A stretch of DNA of 64,000 bases from Armigeres subalbatus (Eukaryota > Arthropoda > Insecta > Diptera > Culicidae), in NCBI RefSeq assembly GCF_024139115.2, contig NC_085139.1, positions 69,855,203 through 69,919,202 of the forward strand, given 5' to 3'. Both the position numbers and the translations under genes were made by a program. The notes below the pieces were generated by a model that was not told the DNA's origin, did no database searches, and was given only the letters and a program-made list of their open reading frames with translations. This document shows, piece after piece, positions 1 through 11,027 of the stretch (position 1 is its first letter; every line of letters begins with the position of its first letter).

Positions 1-484
1 TTTTGTGTTTGGTCCATCCATATGTCGACATTTGCATAGCAATCGAAAGCTAAACTTATAACCTTACTACTAGCAAAGAAATTAATATGATTTCATCGAT
101 TTAGAAAAAAATATTGACAATTTAGAAAATTTGACATTTTTGGACATTTTCATTTCGTGGTTCGGTTGTGGGCACCCTTGAAAACTTAGCTAAGAATAAA
201 GAAGCATGAATAAAAACCACCCAGATTTAAAGACAAGGAATCAGGGTTCATAATGCTCACTCAATCTCAGTAGCACATGATTTTCCCTCACGACAGTTTT
301 CGGGGAGAAATCGCTTTTCGGGAAAGAAAAACAGCCTGGAGAGTGATAACAATTTTTCGCTCACTTCGATTGCCGCTGAACGTTGGTTTGCTCTTTTTCT
401 TTCATATTCGGGTCTCTTCGTGGCATCATCAATGCAAATGGTAGTAGCTTATGTGGAACAAATAACTTAACGCTTTCATACAGA
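1..484. other. AT-rich intergenic DNA
   Basis: No coding region is recognisable. The stretch contains one inverted copy of the 'tgcccacaaccgaa' motif at 159-176, described separately. Short open frames on the minus strand here show no domain and overlap the tRNA-like sequence that follows. Confidence 0.5.
159..176 (-). repeat. Inverted copy of the GGTGCCCACAACCGAACC motif
   Basis: The 18 bases at 159-176 are the exact reverse complement of 2139-2156. Further direct copies of the core lie at 1326-1342 (gggtgcccataaccgaa), 1351-1366 and 2121-2137. The outer pair could be the terminal inverted repeats of a roughly 2-kb composite element spanning 159-2156, but no flanking target duplication is visible, so this remains an unassigned dispersed motif. 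Confidence 0.5.
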
Positions 485-567
485 TAGCGTGGTGGTGTGG
501 CTAAAGTAAGCGCATCCCCACAGCTATTATTGTTACTATTCTGGGTTCGAATCCCGGCGCGGCCATA
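485..567 (+). repeat. tRNA-like sequence (pol III A/B boxes), probably SINE head or tRNA pseudogene
   Basis: A B-box-like GGTTCGAATCC sits at about 544-554 within a five-base T-stem (ctggg/cccgg), and an A-box-like TGGCTAAAGTAAGC lies about 35 bases upstream. The 3' acceptor strand (cgcggcc) does not pair well with the 5' side (gcgtggt), and no clean anticodon arm forms. A functional tRNA is therefore unlikely. A tRNA-derived SINE head or a decayed tRNA copy fits better. Confidence 0.4.
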
Positions 568-1325
568 CAATTTTGTAATTGTTCTGCGATAATTCTTGCG
601 AAAAGTGAGTGAGAGGTGAAATTAATGAAACGAAAAAGGATTTTCATCTAATAGGCAAGATTTTCGTTCATCTTCCAATGCTAATTCTAGAGAAAAGATT
701 GATGGGTGAAAGATGATCCTCAACATAAACAACGAAACAAGATTTTCCCTTGGCCCGAAAAACGCTTGCTTTGGTCTCATTGAAACGAAAAGTCGAAACC
801 CTGCAAGGAATAGTTTATTCATTCTAAAAGCCAGGAGACGATGATGATGATGCCTCCCTCGGTGCATTAAGGAGGATGTTGAAAAAAATCACATAAGAAA
901 GGTCTAAAATAGCACTTTAGGTAAATGGGTTTTAATTTTTCATTGATTTGCGTTTTATTGGTATGCACCACAGTCAAAAAAATCCTGATTAATCACCCTA
1001 GCGGCAATAGTGCCTTTCTCGTTCATTTCAAAAAATAATATTTTGGCCATAAATTTTGATCCCATAGTCCGATCTAACCAATTTTCAATAGGAAACAATG
1101 GGAAAGCATTCCCCGTCGAATGCAACTTGTTGCAAGCAAATCGGTCAACGCTTTGTTCCAAAAAGTGTGTATAATGACTAGACATGCCCAAAGAACAAAA
1201 ATATTAAATAAACTCATTATTTCGAACAATTATGTCAAACTAATTATAAAAACTGCCTTAAAACGTTATTAAAAATAAGTTAAGGGACAAGTAAAACGAT
1301 ATTGAATGATTTATCAATAAAATGA
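568..1325. other. Intergenic DNA, nothing recognised
   Basis: AT-rich DNA with a short gatgatgatgatg run near 838-851. Minus-strand open frames at 622-867 and 955-1191 have no recognisable domain, no signal peptide and no plausible splice sites. Confidence 0.5.
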
Positions 1326-1366
1326 GGGTGCCCATAACCGAATCAATAAAGGTGCCCACAACCGAA
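1326..1366 (+). repeat. Tandem pair of the tgcccacaaccgaa motif
   Basis: Two direct copies (gggtgcccataaccgaa and ggtgcccacaaccgaa) are separated by eight bases. A closely similar pair recurs at 2121-2154. The two pairs flank the MITE at 1704-2120 and so mark two copies of the same dispersed sequence. Confidence 0.6.
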
Positions 1367-1695
1367 TTTCGCAGCCTTTTTGGAACGAGAAGAAAAAAAA
1401 TTCGCGCTGAAATTTTAATGGTAATCGACATTGGGCCTCAAAATAGATTAAATTTACTGTGTAAATACGCATTAGAACTCACTTTTTGAATTAAATCCTT
1501 TAATTTATGACACTTTGAAAAAGGCCAAAAAAAAACTTTAGTGTTGTTTTTCTTGTACGAAAAATTTATTTGTTTCTAGTTCAAAGTAGAGATGCCCATC
1601 CGGTTTGATATTGAGCACAAAACATCATGCTATTATAGCAAACAAATGACGGTTGTCAGAATGACAGCATCTCTTATCTGTCAAAAAATACATAG

Positions 1696-2128
1696 GGGTG
1701 CCCTAGGGATCCTACATTCAGAGATATGCGGAAGCGGCCATCTTGAGCCAATCGAGCATTGAGAACTGTCAAAATCTGAGCCAAATGAACATTGTTATTG
1801 TTACAGACCGAAACGTATTGCGATTTTGGTGGAAGAGATTTTATGAAAAGTTTTATCGAATAAAAAATTTGTTTTGCTTTCGTAAGTAAAAGTAATCGTT
1901 GATGCCTTATCGGGTTCATTCGTATTGCTCTTCAATTTTAGCAAAAATTCACTGCTTGTGGATAGACAAAATAATCAAAAAGTGTCTTCGAATGTAAAGT
2001 CATGTGCAAGCCTAAACATTTTTCACTGCGGCAAGTGCTGGCAGCGTTTGTTTACGACAGTAACAGCGTTGCTAAATCGTCTGGAATAGTATTCGCACAT
2101 CTCTTAATATAGGATCCCTAGGGTGCCC
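1696..2128. mobile_element. hAT-type MITE (core 1704-2120) with 8-bp target duplication
   Basis: The core begins TAGGGATCCTA at 1704 and ends TAGGATCCCTA at 2120. The terminal inverted repeats extend to about 27 bases with three mismatches. The octamer GGGTGCCC stands directly outside both ends (1696-1703 and 2121-2128), as expected for an 8-bp target site duplication. Length 417 bp, a TAGGG terminus and an 8-bp duplication fit non-autonomous hAT elements. No transposase is encoded. The right target copy is part of the 'gggtgcccattaccgaa' motif, so the element inserted into that repeat. Confidence 0.75.
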
Positions 2129-2156
2129 ATTACCGAACGGTGCCCACAACCGAACC
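2121..2156 (+). repeat. Second tandem pair of the tgcccacaaccgaa motif
   Basis: Two adjacent copies occur (gggtgcccattaccgaa, then ggtgcccacaaccgaacc). The second is the exact inverted partner of 159-176. The first supplied the target octamer of the neighbouring MITE. Confidence 0.6.
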
Positions 2157-2314
2157 TCCTCCACTATCATTTGCTATAATTATATGTTCAATATTAAGGT
2201 GAATTTGTTTCAAATACCATACATTTTATATCATAATAATTAAGATATTTCTTGATAGATTAATACGTAACACACCTGCCTAACGCATACAAAGTGAAAT
2301 TATAGACACTTCCG

Positions 2315-3500
2315 AAGGAAGGGTCAAAACAATTTATGAATGAATTTCCGAAAATTTTTAAAAGGAATATCCGAAGGTTTGAGATCAACTAAATTTCCGA
2401 AGGGAGGAATGAGCGAAGGGATCCCTAAAAAATCGAAAGAATTCTTATATGATGTTCTAAAGAAATCCCGAAGGGATTTTTAAGGAATTGCTGAAATTGG
2501 AAGCAATCCCTGAGCCAATTTCCAAAAGTAGTTTTTGAAGGAATTCTTCTAAGGTAATTTCGGAAGGTTTCTCTGATGCAATTTCCGTAGGTATTGCCTA
2601 AGAATTTCCGGAAGGAATTCCGACCCAAAGCATATTCCGAAGGAGTTGTCAAGACGCAAATATTCCTTAAGGATTTTTTACGGTTATCCTAAAGGAACTT
2701 TTGAAGGAATATCCTGATACGTTTCTAAAAGAATTTCTGAATCTATCTCCTGAGAATTTGCCGGACGAATCCCTGGCGGAAACTCCGAAGGAATTCTTGG
2801 TGGAATGTACAGAGAAATTCAAGAATTTCGGAAATTCATTCAGGAGTTTCTTCGGAAATTCAGTAAGAAATTCGATCGAAAATTCCCGAAAGGAATTCCT
2901 ACCGAATAACGGGAGCCGAGGAAATGGAGCACCTGGAAGAATTTCTATATTTCTGAAAATTTGCTAAAGAGATTTCTGAAGGAAATTCCGAAGGAGTATC
3001 CATAAGAATTTTTAGACATCTTAAAAATAGAACCTATCAAATAACGACAAGAAAAAAAAACATCTTAAAAAAATCAAAAGAACTCCTAAAGAATTTTTGG
3101 AGGTATTTCTAGATTTATTTGCAGAGGATTTTCGGAGACTTTGAGAAACTTACGATGGAACTCCCGGAGTAATTATGAAAGAAATGCCTGAAAAAACTTC
3201 TAAACGACTAACCGAATTAATTCCTGGGGGTATTTTTTTACGAAAAAATGTGTGGTGGATTCCTGAACGAACTTTTTTGATAAAATCATGGAATATCACC
3301 TAGATAAATACTGGAGAAAATTTTCGAAACAACACCTGACGTAAATTCCTAAGGAATTCTTGGGAATATCCGAAGAAGTATGATGATGGATTGAATGCAA
3401 TTCCGATATCTGGATTTTCAAAGAAATTCCCGAATAAATTCACAGAAAAATTCCAGCAGAGATTTCTTAAGGAATTCATTCTTGCAGGAGTTTCTGAAGT
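2315..3500. repeat. Degenerate GGAATTCC-like short-repeat region
   Basis: Dozens of variants of a short palindromic word (gaattcc, ttccgaagg, ggaatttc) recur every 10 to 30 bases. The open frames on both strands (for example 2425-2652 minus and 2701-2967 plus) are low-complexity F/N/R/E-rich products of this repeat and are not genes. The same sequence class resumes at 4652 and 5257. Confidence 0.6.
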
Positions 3501-4651
3501 GAGTAATTCTCGCTAAAACTGGGCCACTTTTTGCACGAGGTTCTTGAAAATGCCTAAATTTATATTCTTTCGAAAGCTTTCGGCAAGTATATTAAGGATC
3601 CGAGTTAAATTCTTCAGAAAGATGAACCCCTCGTTAGTTATACACGAACTCATATTAATGGACCCCTCGATTTTTGTCAATTCTTGACAGACCAAAACTA
3701 TCATAACTCCAACATTTTTCAACCGATCGCAGAGATCAGCATATCGTTGGAAAAACGAAGAGTGTATTCTCAATTTGCAATAGTAAAAATGAAAGCAGCC
3801 ATATTGAATTTGCCCGCCATCTTGGATTTCTTTTTGAAAACTATTTTTCCGCCAGGTTCGCAACCACCTATTTTGAATATTAATACATCGATGAAAAGCT
3901 CAGATTATATTATGCTTTTTGTCCAAAAATCTCAGGTGTATGTTTTTTCTATCAAAAGTTATGTACGATTTATCAAATTATTTTTTGAAGGGCCATCTGA
4001 CCAACGTACATTATTTTTATGGTTAATATGGTACTACGACGTCAGGTCCTTGATTTCATACACTATTCTAAGCCAAATATGTTTCAAAAATAAAAAGCAT
4101 ATCTACAACAGTATTTTATTTGAAGGGCTCAAAAGTTTTGAGCATAACGGGGCCGTTTTCATGTTATTGTATTAAATAATTCAAGAATTTTGGTACTGGT
4201 AAATAGTACATAACTTTTGATAGAAAAAACATACACCTGAGATTTTTGGACACAATGCACAATATAAGCTAAGCCAATGCATCAATGCATTAATATTCAA
4301 AATCGGTGGTTGCAAACTTGGCGGAAAAATAGTTTTTAAAAAGAAATCCAAGATGGCAGCCAAATTCAATATGGCTGCTTCTATTTGCAAATTGCAAATA
4401 CACTCTTCCTCTTTCCAACGATATGCTGATCTCTACGATCGGTTGAGGAATGTTGAAGTTATGACAGTTTTGGTGAGTCAAGAATTGACAAAAATCGTGG
4501 GGTCCATTAAAATGATTTCGTGTATAACTAACGATTCATCTTTCTGAAGAATTTAGCTCGGATACTCGCCGAAAGCTTTCGAAAGAATATAAAGTTAGGC
4601 ATTTTTAAGAACCTCGTGTAAATAGTGGCCCGGTTTCAGCGAGAATTACTC
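3501..4651. mobile_element. 1.15-kb foldback element with ~480-bp inverted arms
   Basis: The left arm begins gagtaattctcgct at 3501 and the right arm ends agcgagaattactc at 4651. Homology runs inward through matching blocks such as gtatgttttttctatcaaaa (left) against its reverse complement near 4218. The unpaired centre is about 3975-4195. Open frames in the two arms (3513-3863 minus, 3684-4175 plus, 4181-4547) encode near-identical meaningless peptides because the arms mirror each other. No transposase is present and no target duplication could be defined. This is probably a non-autonomous DNA transposon. Confidence 0.7.
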
Positions 4652-5027
4652 AAGAAAATTCCGAATTAATTCCTGGAAAGATCCAAAAATTTATATGAAA
4701 ATTCCAATAGGTATGTGCTTGAAAGCTTTTTTTATTTTTTTCGTGGATTCCTTTAATAATTATTCAGGAAATTTATTCAACAATTCCTTCAAATTGTTTT
4801 CCGATTGTTGTTTGGAAATTCCATCGAGAATTCCTCCTGAAAAACATTTTGAAATTCCTCCAAGAATTTTTTCAAAAATTTCTCCAAAAAATCCTTCTGA
4901 TGTTCTTTTGAGAATTCCTCCAGGAGCAATTTATTAAATTCCCCCAATAGATCATTTGAAAAGGGTTTCCAGGGTTTCTTCGGTAAAACCTCCCAAAAAG
5001 CGTTTGTAAAATTCTTTAGAAATTCCT
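4652..5027. repeat. Degenerate GGAATTCC-like short-repeat region (continued)
   Basis: The sequence is again dominated by gaattcctcc/aaattcctt variants. It is interrupted on the left by the foldback element and on the right by the TTAA MITE, so both elements appear to have inserted into one older repeat field. Confidence 0.55.
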
Positions 5028-5256
5028 TTAAGGTCACTCCTGACAGAATCCAAGTTTCAAAGTGCTCGCGTTTTCGGGGGCACACCACTCGGTACGGAAG
5101 CATCGCACAACTGTCATTTTTATTTTTTCACGCATGCTGCGACGCAGCAAAGCTGAATCAACAAAAATGACAGTTGTCCGCCGCCTCCGTATCGAGTGGT
5201 GTGCCCCCGAAAACGCGAGCACTTTGAAACTTGGATTCTGTCAGGAGTGGCCTTAA
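5028..5256. mobile_element. Palindromic TTAA-type MITE (core 5032-5252)
   Basis: TTAA at 5028-5031 and 5253-5256 flanks a 221-bp, almost fully palindromic core. Its termini read GGTCACTCCTGACAG and, inverted, GGCCACTCCTGACAG. The arms extend about 90 bp through gtgctcgcgttttcggggg. Two mirror-image open frames on opposite strands begin with the same residues, which is a direct effect of the palindrome. A TTAA target with inverted repeats is typical of piggyBac-type non-autonomous elements. Confidence 0.75.
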
Positions 5257-6305
5257 TAAAACAATGTAGTATTTCTTTCAAATTCCTGTAATTCTGAAGA
5301 AATTCTTAAAAGAATTCGAAAAGGAATTTCGAAATTTTCTTTAAATTCCAGTGGAATCCTCCTTTTTAATTTATCTAAAAAAAAAACATTGAGAAATTCC
5401 TTCGGACATTCTTCTAGGGATTCCTTCGAGAATTAATTTACAGTTCTTTTAGGAATTGCTTCCGCAATTCTTTTGTTCCATTGGAAATTTGTTTGGAACT
5501 CCAACGGAAAACCTTTCAGCAGAATTCCTTTATGAATTACTTTGCATATTGTCTTAGGAATTCCTGTGGAAATTAAATTAGGAACCGTCGTGCGGAGCTT
5601 CTTTTGAAAAATCAGGGGCTACTTTGGACATTTTAAAACAAGAATTATAACGAAAATAACTATAAAATTGTCATTATCACCAATCGGGTGTCTTGTTGAT
5701 AGTTGGATGGCAACTTTCTGTTTCAAATTTGGTATTTTTTCCGTTTATTTTTTTCAAAAAATCAAAAATCCAAAGTAGCCCCCGGAATCAAAAGAAACCC
5801 CGCACGACGGAACTTTTTCATTTTTTTAAAGGAATTGCATTAGCAATTATTTCAGGTTTTTGTCAAACAAATTCTTCCAGTAATTTCTCAAGAAATCCTT
5901 TCCCTGGAATTCCTTTGAAATTTCAATAAGGAATTTAATCAGAACTTCATCCAGGAATTTCCCTGGAAATTCCCTCGGGAATCTTTCCAGAAATTCATTC
6001 AAACATTCTATTAAGAATCATTTAGAAATTGCTTCAAGAGTTTCTCGAAACTTTCATCTGGAAATACCTTCAATATTTCCGATGGAAATCCTTCCGAATA
6101 TTCATTAAGGATTGTTCATTTCATTCCCAAATAAATTTCAGGAAAAAATCTAGCAACAAAAATTCCCACATGTATTTTATGTGGTTTTTTTTTTAAATGT
6201 AGTTCCGAAGGAATTTCTGGATGAATTAACGAAGGCCTTTCCAGAGGATCTTCCGAAGGAATCCCTGGAAGAAATTCAAAAGGATTTTACAAAGAAGATC
6301 CTAGA
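5257..6305. repeat. Degenerate GGAATTCC-like short-repeat region (end)
   Basis: Variants of gaattcc/ggaaattcc recur throughout, for example around 5460-5580 and 5880-6010. Sequence at about 5620-5830 is less repetitive. The field fades out near 6300. Confidence 0.55.
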
Positions 6306-9300
6306 TTTCCATACCCCATCGTGCCCAGCTTAGATCCACCCCTCAGACCAATTTTGGCGTATATAATCCGGCAAAATATTCGATTTGGTGCGCCAGTGGT
6401 CGCACGTCACGTGCCCCATCGTGCGCCAGTGGTCGAAGGCTAGTTCTACTAATTTTCCGTAGGCACTGTTTAGAGCCGAAAACCAAAAATTCTACCATTC
6501 TGAAATTGAAGAAATAATCAAGAAAAGGGAAACGAATATATAACGCATTTCAACCATCTTTCCCCACATACGGAATGTGAGAAAGAAGAAAGCAAAATAT
6601 GTTTGCCGCTTGAACTCTCTGTGCTGACAGCGGAATTGTAAATTTATCTTTATAATTAAATTCTGCCAAAACGGCATCAAACAAATTATGGGGCTTCCTC
6701 TGCTGGCAACGAGATGAGCGAACTCCATTGCATACCAGCTCCGGCTGCTGCGCTTAGCTTCCATTTGATTTAAGGATCTTTGCCTACGAACTAATATCAA
6801 CACCCCTGTCCTCGGGTGTAAGGAAAAGTCCGCGCGCCAGCGGCAGTGTCGGGTTTTGTATATAAGACAGCTATGGATATTTGATGAGGTCTAACAAGCG
6901 CTGTCTCATACATGGCAAATCATACCCGAGCAGAGAAAACGATTAAAATGAGGATAATTTTGAGACTCTGATATCATCAATCGTCAAATTTTAATTGAAT
7001 AATTGCTTAAACATTTCAGAAACAAAATTATATACTATTTAATATTGGTGTAACTCAAAACAAGCAGAGGGAGCATGGACGGCAATGTTACAAATACCGA
7101 AAGCAAATATTCAGCTCACAACGTTTCAGTTTTGACTCCGAAAAGCACAATTTATCAATACTTTGAAAGAACGCAGATAAAATTCTACGACATTATAGTT
7201 ATTCCCTGCAGTTAGGGTTTTTTTTATCAAGGATCTATCTTAACTCTTGACCTCAATCGGCTGAAACTTGGAATCGGCAGTTCAAATATAAGATATAACC
7301 TTGGTCGGAGTAGAAAAATACATTTTTGATATCTATCGGATTGGTATCGTTAGAAACCAAAAGCATAGATAACTATAACAGTGGAACTATTGTAAAACAT
7401 TCGAAGACAAAGCAGATAAATTAAAATAAATAAATAAATTAGCTTTGAAGTTAAATTTAAATTGAATCATTCAATAAAATGGAAAATATCGAAATATATT
7501 TCTTGACGTTGTTCACGTGAGTTTTGGTAACGGGCCTAGCTCTACAATCATTTTATCACCAATGACGACTGGCTAAACTTCCCCTTATCAGTAAACATGG
7601 AACTTATACTTTTGGACTCAAAGGAATATACAATCTTAGTTGCACCAAAACTGGACCTCATTTGGATCAACAACGATACCAAAATATCCGCTAAGAATTC
7701 GATGTTTTTGCTGCTGGATTGGTTCGATCCCCACAACCCTTACTGACGAATGTATCCATTCGAAAACACATTTCGAGGAGAGAACCGATTTGTTGGGTAA
7801 GCAAGAAATCAATCACCATCAATCCGCGGAAACGGATTCCTCGTAATCTCACGTTTATCATCTGCCATGTTGTACTTGCCAGCCATTGCTATCCTCGTAA
7901 GATTACGATCTCGTTTCTCATCACCGGGACCGGGGCGACCAATGTTCATATTATGTCGCTTTGCTAAAAGCATCGATTAATCAAAACACAGAAAGGAACC
8001 AATGTGGGTGTTGGGTTAATGGCGGTGGGTTGGCGGAAATAGCAATGTTCCTTTTGTTACCCGCCACATCGGGTTTGGCATCATCGTGCTCGTAAAAGGG
8101 TTCATGAAACAGTCGTTCCTTACATGGGCGTATCTACAGAATTATGAACACGTATCACCATGTCACATTATCTTGGTTTCGGTTTTCGGAATTTAAATAA
8201 ACCCAATAACAAGAAGAGTTGGAAAATGAAAAGTAGATATGTCACGTTAATTTCTGCCTTTCTCGTATACTTAGTGTACGTAGAGCTAGTAGAATATCTC
8301 TAAAAACGAACATTTGATATAAAGTTTGGAGATCTACATATGTTCCAATCGACTAAGCTCGATGAACTAATAATATGTCTGTCAGCATGTGCCTATTTTA
8401 AAACTACAAAATGTTTTAAGCTAACCATTTGTAGCAATTTTGTAGCAAATTCCTTCGGAAAGGGAAGTTTGTGCCTTTAACTATGTACAAAAAAGACTGC
8501 TTCACTAGATGACTCAATCTTTAAATTGAGTTTTTATTTATCCAAGAAATTATACTTGCATAAATTGATATATTGGGCATTTAAAGTTTGTTTATGAAAT
8601 TTGTTATTATCTTGTTTTTGAGAAGTCATGTTTCGCAGTTTATGTAATTTATTAGGAAACATTTTTGAATTAACATGAGAAGTTTTATTTCAATCGAAAC
8701 ACATTTTATTTACTTCAATTTCTCAAACAGCTTCGAAAGGTAATTTGTTCTAGCATAGATGTCTGCACCCTGTGGTTTGCACCATCTCAGTGCAATCAGA
8801 ATCATTTCCACAGGGAAATGAAGGAGACATTGTTACAAGTACCTAGCAACAATCATCCGCAATGCGGCAAACAATGTTTGCATTGGAGTGGAGCGCCTTC
8901 AATCCTTTGTAGTACAACAAATTCGTACAAATAAACTAACAGCTAACTGATCTCAAAATATTAGTCGATGTTAGAATTATTTACGTAATTGAAGGATTTT
9001 CCCTTTTGAATGGTTCTGGACATGCATTTCTGCATTTAATAAATATTACATGATTCAGTTGTTTCATTTGTAAAATTAAGCAGCCTTACCGAAAATACAC
9101 GGAACATTCGACGAACGAATTGGTAGAAAACGATGAGCAGGAACGAGCAGAAGCTCGGGTAACCAATGAGGCGCCAAACGCGGTGGCAAACGTCATGAAG
9201 AAGGCACCATGGAAATAAAAAGACCAGACGGGATTCCAAACATCGTTCTGAATACAGCGATTCAGGCGTTAACGGGTTTTTGGAAAAAGCAGAAGCTGGT

Positions 9301-9373
9301 GCCATTGCCCATATATTTGAAATGACGGTTATTCAGAATTTGGTAGGGTTTGGGTCACCGTGAACTTTTATAT
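6306..9373. other. AT-rich intergenic DNA, no gene recognised
   Basis: A 15-base direct repeat gtgcgccagtggtcg occurs at 6388-6402 and 6421-6435, near two ccccatcgtgc copies. TATATAAG at about 6857 resembles a TATA box, but no gene start follows. The minus-strand frame at 9036-9305 is hydrophobic and ends at a donor-like GGTAAGG, and a second frame on the same DNA is also protein-like. I cannot assign either. The rest shows nothing recognisable. Confidence 0.45.
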
Positions 9374-9584
9374 CCTTTAATTTGTTGATATTTTTCGCTG
9401 AAACTAAACACACACTTTTCATAATTTTGCATAACGTTTCGGCCTACTTGAAAACCACATTGGTGGTGAACAATTGATTAATTGCAAATCTGATGATGGC
9501 TGAAAAGCAGTAGGCTGAAACGCTATGCAAAATTATGAAAAGTGGGTGTTTAGTTTTCACCGAAAAATATCAACAAATTAAAGG
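9374..9584. mobile_element. 211-bp foldback MITE-like element
   Basis: Left arm cctttaatttgttgatattt from 9374 is mirrored at 9584 on the right. The arms continue inward about 75 bases through aaacacacacttttcataat and gcataacgtttcggcctact with few mismatches. The loop is about 9455-9510. TTAA lies inside both ends (9377-9380, 9578-9581) and might be the target duplication. There is no coding capacity. Confidence 0.65.
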
Positions 9585-10100
9585 TTATTTAGAATGATGA
9601 AAAATCTCAAAATCCCGTCAATTCCCCAATTTCAAAATATGCAGAGCAATCCTTAGCCCTGTCTAGCCGAGGAAGAAATGGTCACCCCTTTGTCCCCCAT
9701 TCAAAAATACAGAAAAATAGTGATATCTCTGCAACCCACCAATGTATTCACTCGGTTATGTAACCAAAACGTGCATTTTTTTCTTCTAAAACTTCGATTA
9801 AAATAAAAAAATAAAAATTTACTTTCAAAATATACATTTTTGGGTTCACCCTAACATTATTATTTGAAATTATCGTAACAAATGATACAAAAAACGTAGA
9901 ACAATGATTTCTTCATCAAAGTGCTTTCTAGAACATCGTACAATGCTGCAATTAGACAAATAGAAGTTAAAAAATTATCTCGAAATGCAGTGGGACCACC
10001 CTATTGCAACAAACTTCAAAATAAAGCTTAAATAATAAGCTTTGACTTTGCTGCTTTGTTCCTAAAGTATCATCTTCAAGGTGAAAATAACGCTTTCCTC
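9585..10100. other. Intergenic DNA, nothing recognised
   Basis: AT-rich sequence without convincing open frames, repeats or RNA genes. Confidence 0.45.
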
Positions 10101-10302
10101 CTGATTTCCCAGCGTGGCGCATCGTGCATTGCCAGGCAAACCAAGGTTGAAGATTTTTCAGGGCGTAAGCTGGTATTCCTGTTGGATACTTTTGGTAGAC
10201 TGCGTCTTCAATAGATTGTTGAAACATATGAATAGTGAAAAAGGCTTGTCAAACATCCAGTACGGTTTTCGAAAAGGCAAGTCAACGGTATGCAGGTAAC
10301 CA
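10101..10302 (+). pseudogene. Reverse-transcriptase fragment of a non-LTR retrotransposon
   Basis: The plus strand encodes GLSNIQYGFRKGKST near 10243-10287, which matches the conserved 'QYGFRKGRST' block of non-LTR reverse transcriptases. About 80 bases upstream another frame reads LVFLLDTFGRL, matching the preceding 'PICLLDTFGKL' block. The two blocks are in different frames, so at least one frameshift separates them. Only about 65 residues of the roughly 450-residue domain remain, and no poly(A) tail or target duplication is seen. This is a dead fragment whose clade I cannot fix. Confidence 0.7.
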
Positions 10303-10828
10303 ATAAGCATTAAAGTAAGCACTATAGCAGCATTATACTTGCATTGCATATGCTCCATGCTGTATATAAGCCTTTCGAAAACCCGACTGTTCTAAATAAG
10401 CATTCTCAAAGCAATCAAGAGAGGCTTAGTCTTATAATAGCATTTTTAATGCACAATGTTGTTTTTCGTGAAGTGCAACGAAACAGCTACATTAGTGCCA
10501 CTTTAAAACCTGTAGTGTTCATACGTCGAACGTTTTCCAATATGGAACCATATAGCGGGGACTATCTGTCCAATGAACTTACAGTTGAGAATAGAAATCG
10601 GTATGCGCACAATCTTTTTTTCTATTCCGACCACTGGCAGGAGTACTTGTTGTTAACCTAGCCCTACCACTAATTACATAGCTTATCTACATTTTATTAT
10701 TCGATGGATGCTTTAAAGCGGCACTACTGTAGCTGTTTCATTGCACCTTGGTATGACGTTTGTAATGATTGCATTCTGAGATGAGTTAGATTAAGTTTCA
10801 TTGTTCCTGAAGGGGCGTAATGTTTATG
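10303..10828. other. Intergenic DNA, nothing recognised
   Basis: The plus-strand frame at 10344-10661 has no recognisable domain and is not supported by splice sites or context. Confidence 0.4.
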
Positions 10829-10989
10829 TAGGGGGCGATTCAAATATGACGTCCACTACTTTTTGGGATTTCTAGACCCCCTCCCCCCCTCTCTGTCACG
10901 CTTTTTTGTATACCTAGTACATGTACTGTCACAAAATCTTAGACCCCCTCCCCCCTAAAACCTGTGACATCATTTTTGAACGACCCCTA
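10829..10989. mobile_element. TA-flanked MITE (core 10831-10987)
   Basis: TA at 10829-10830 and 10988-10989 flanks a 157-bp core with imperfect terminal inverted repeats of about 22 bases (left cgattcaaatatgacgtc, right gacatcatttttgaacg). The interior has two inverted runs of agaccccctcccccc. The architecture fits a Tc1/mariner-type non-autonomous element. Confidence 0.7.
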
Positions 10990-11027
10990 GGGCAAAATTA
11001 TTCCCACTACCATCTCTCTCTAATGGA

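Noticed and set aside
485..567. Functional tRNA gene
   Set aside because: The T arm and B box are good, but the acceptor stem does not pair and no anticodon arm could be drawn.
2425..2967. Small genes on both strands in the GGAATTCC repeat field
   Set aside because: The peptides are low-complexity translations of the short repeat and occur equally on both strands.
6850..6870. TATA box (TATATAAG) as a gene promoter
   Set aside because: No open frame with a recognisable product starts downstream, and such words are frequent in AT-rich DNA.
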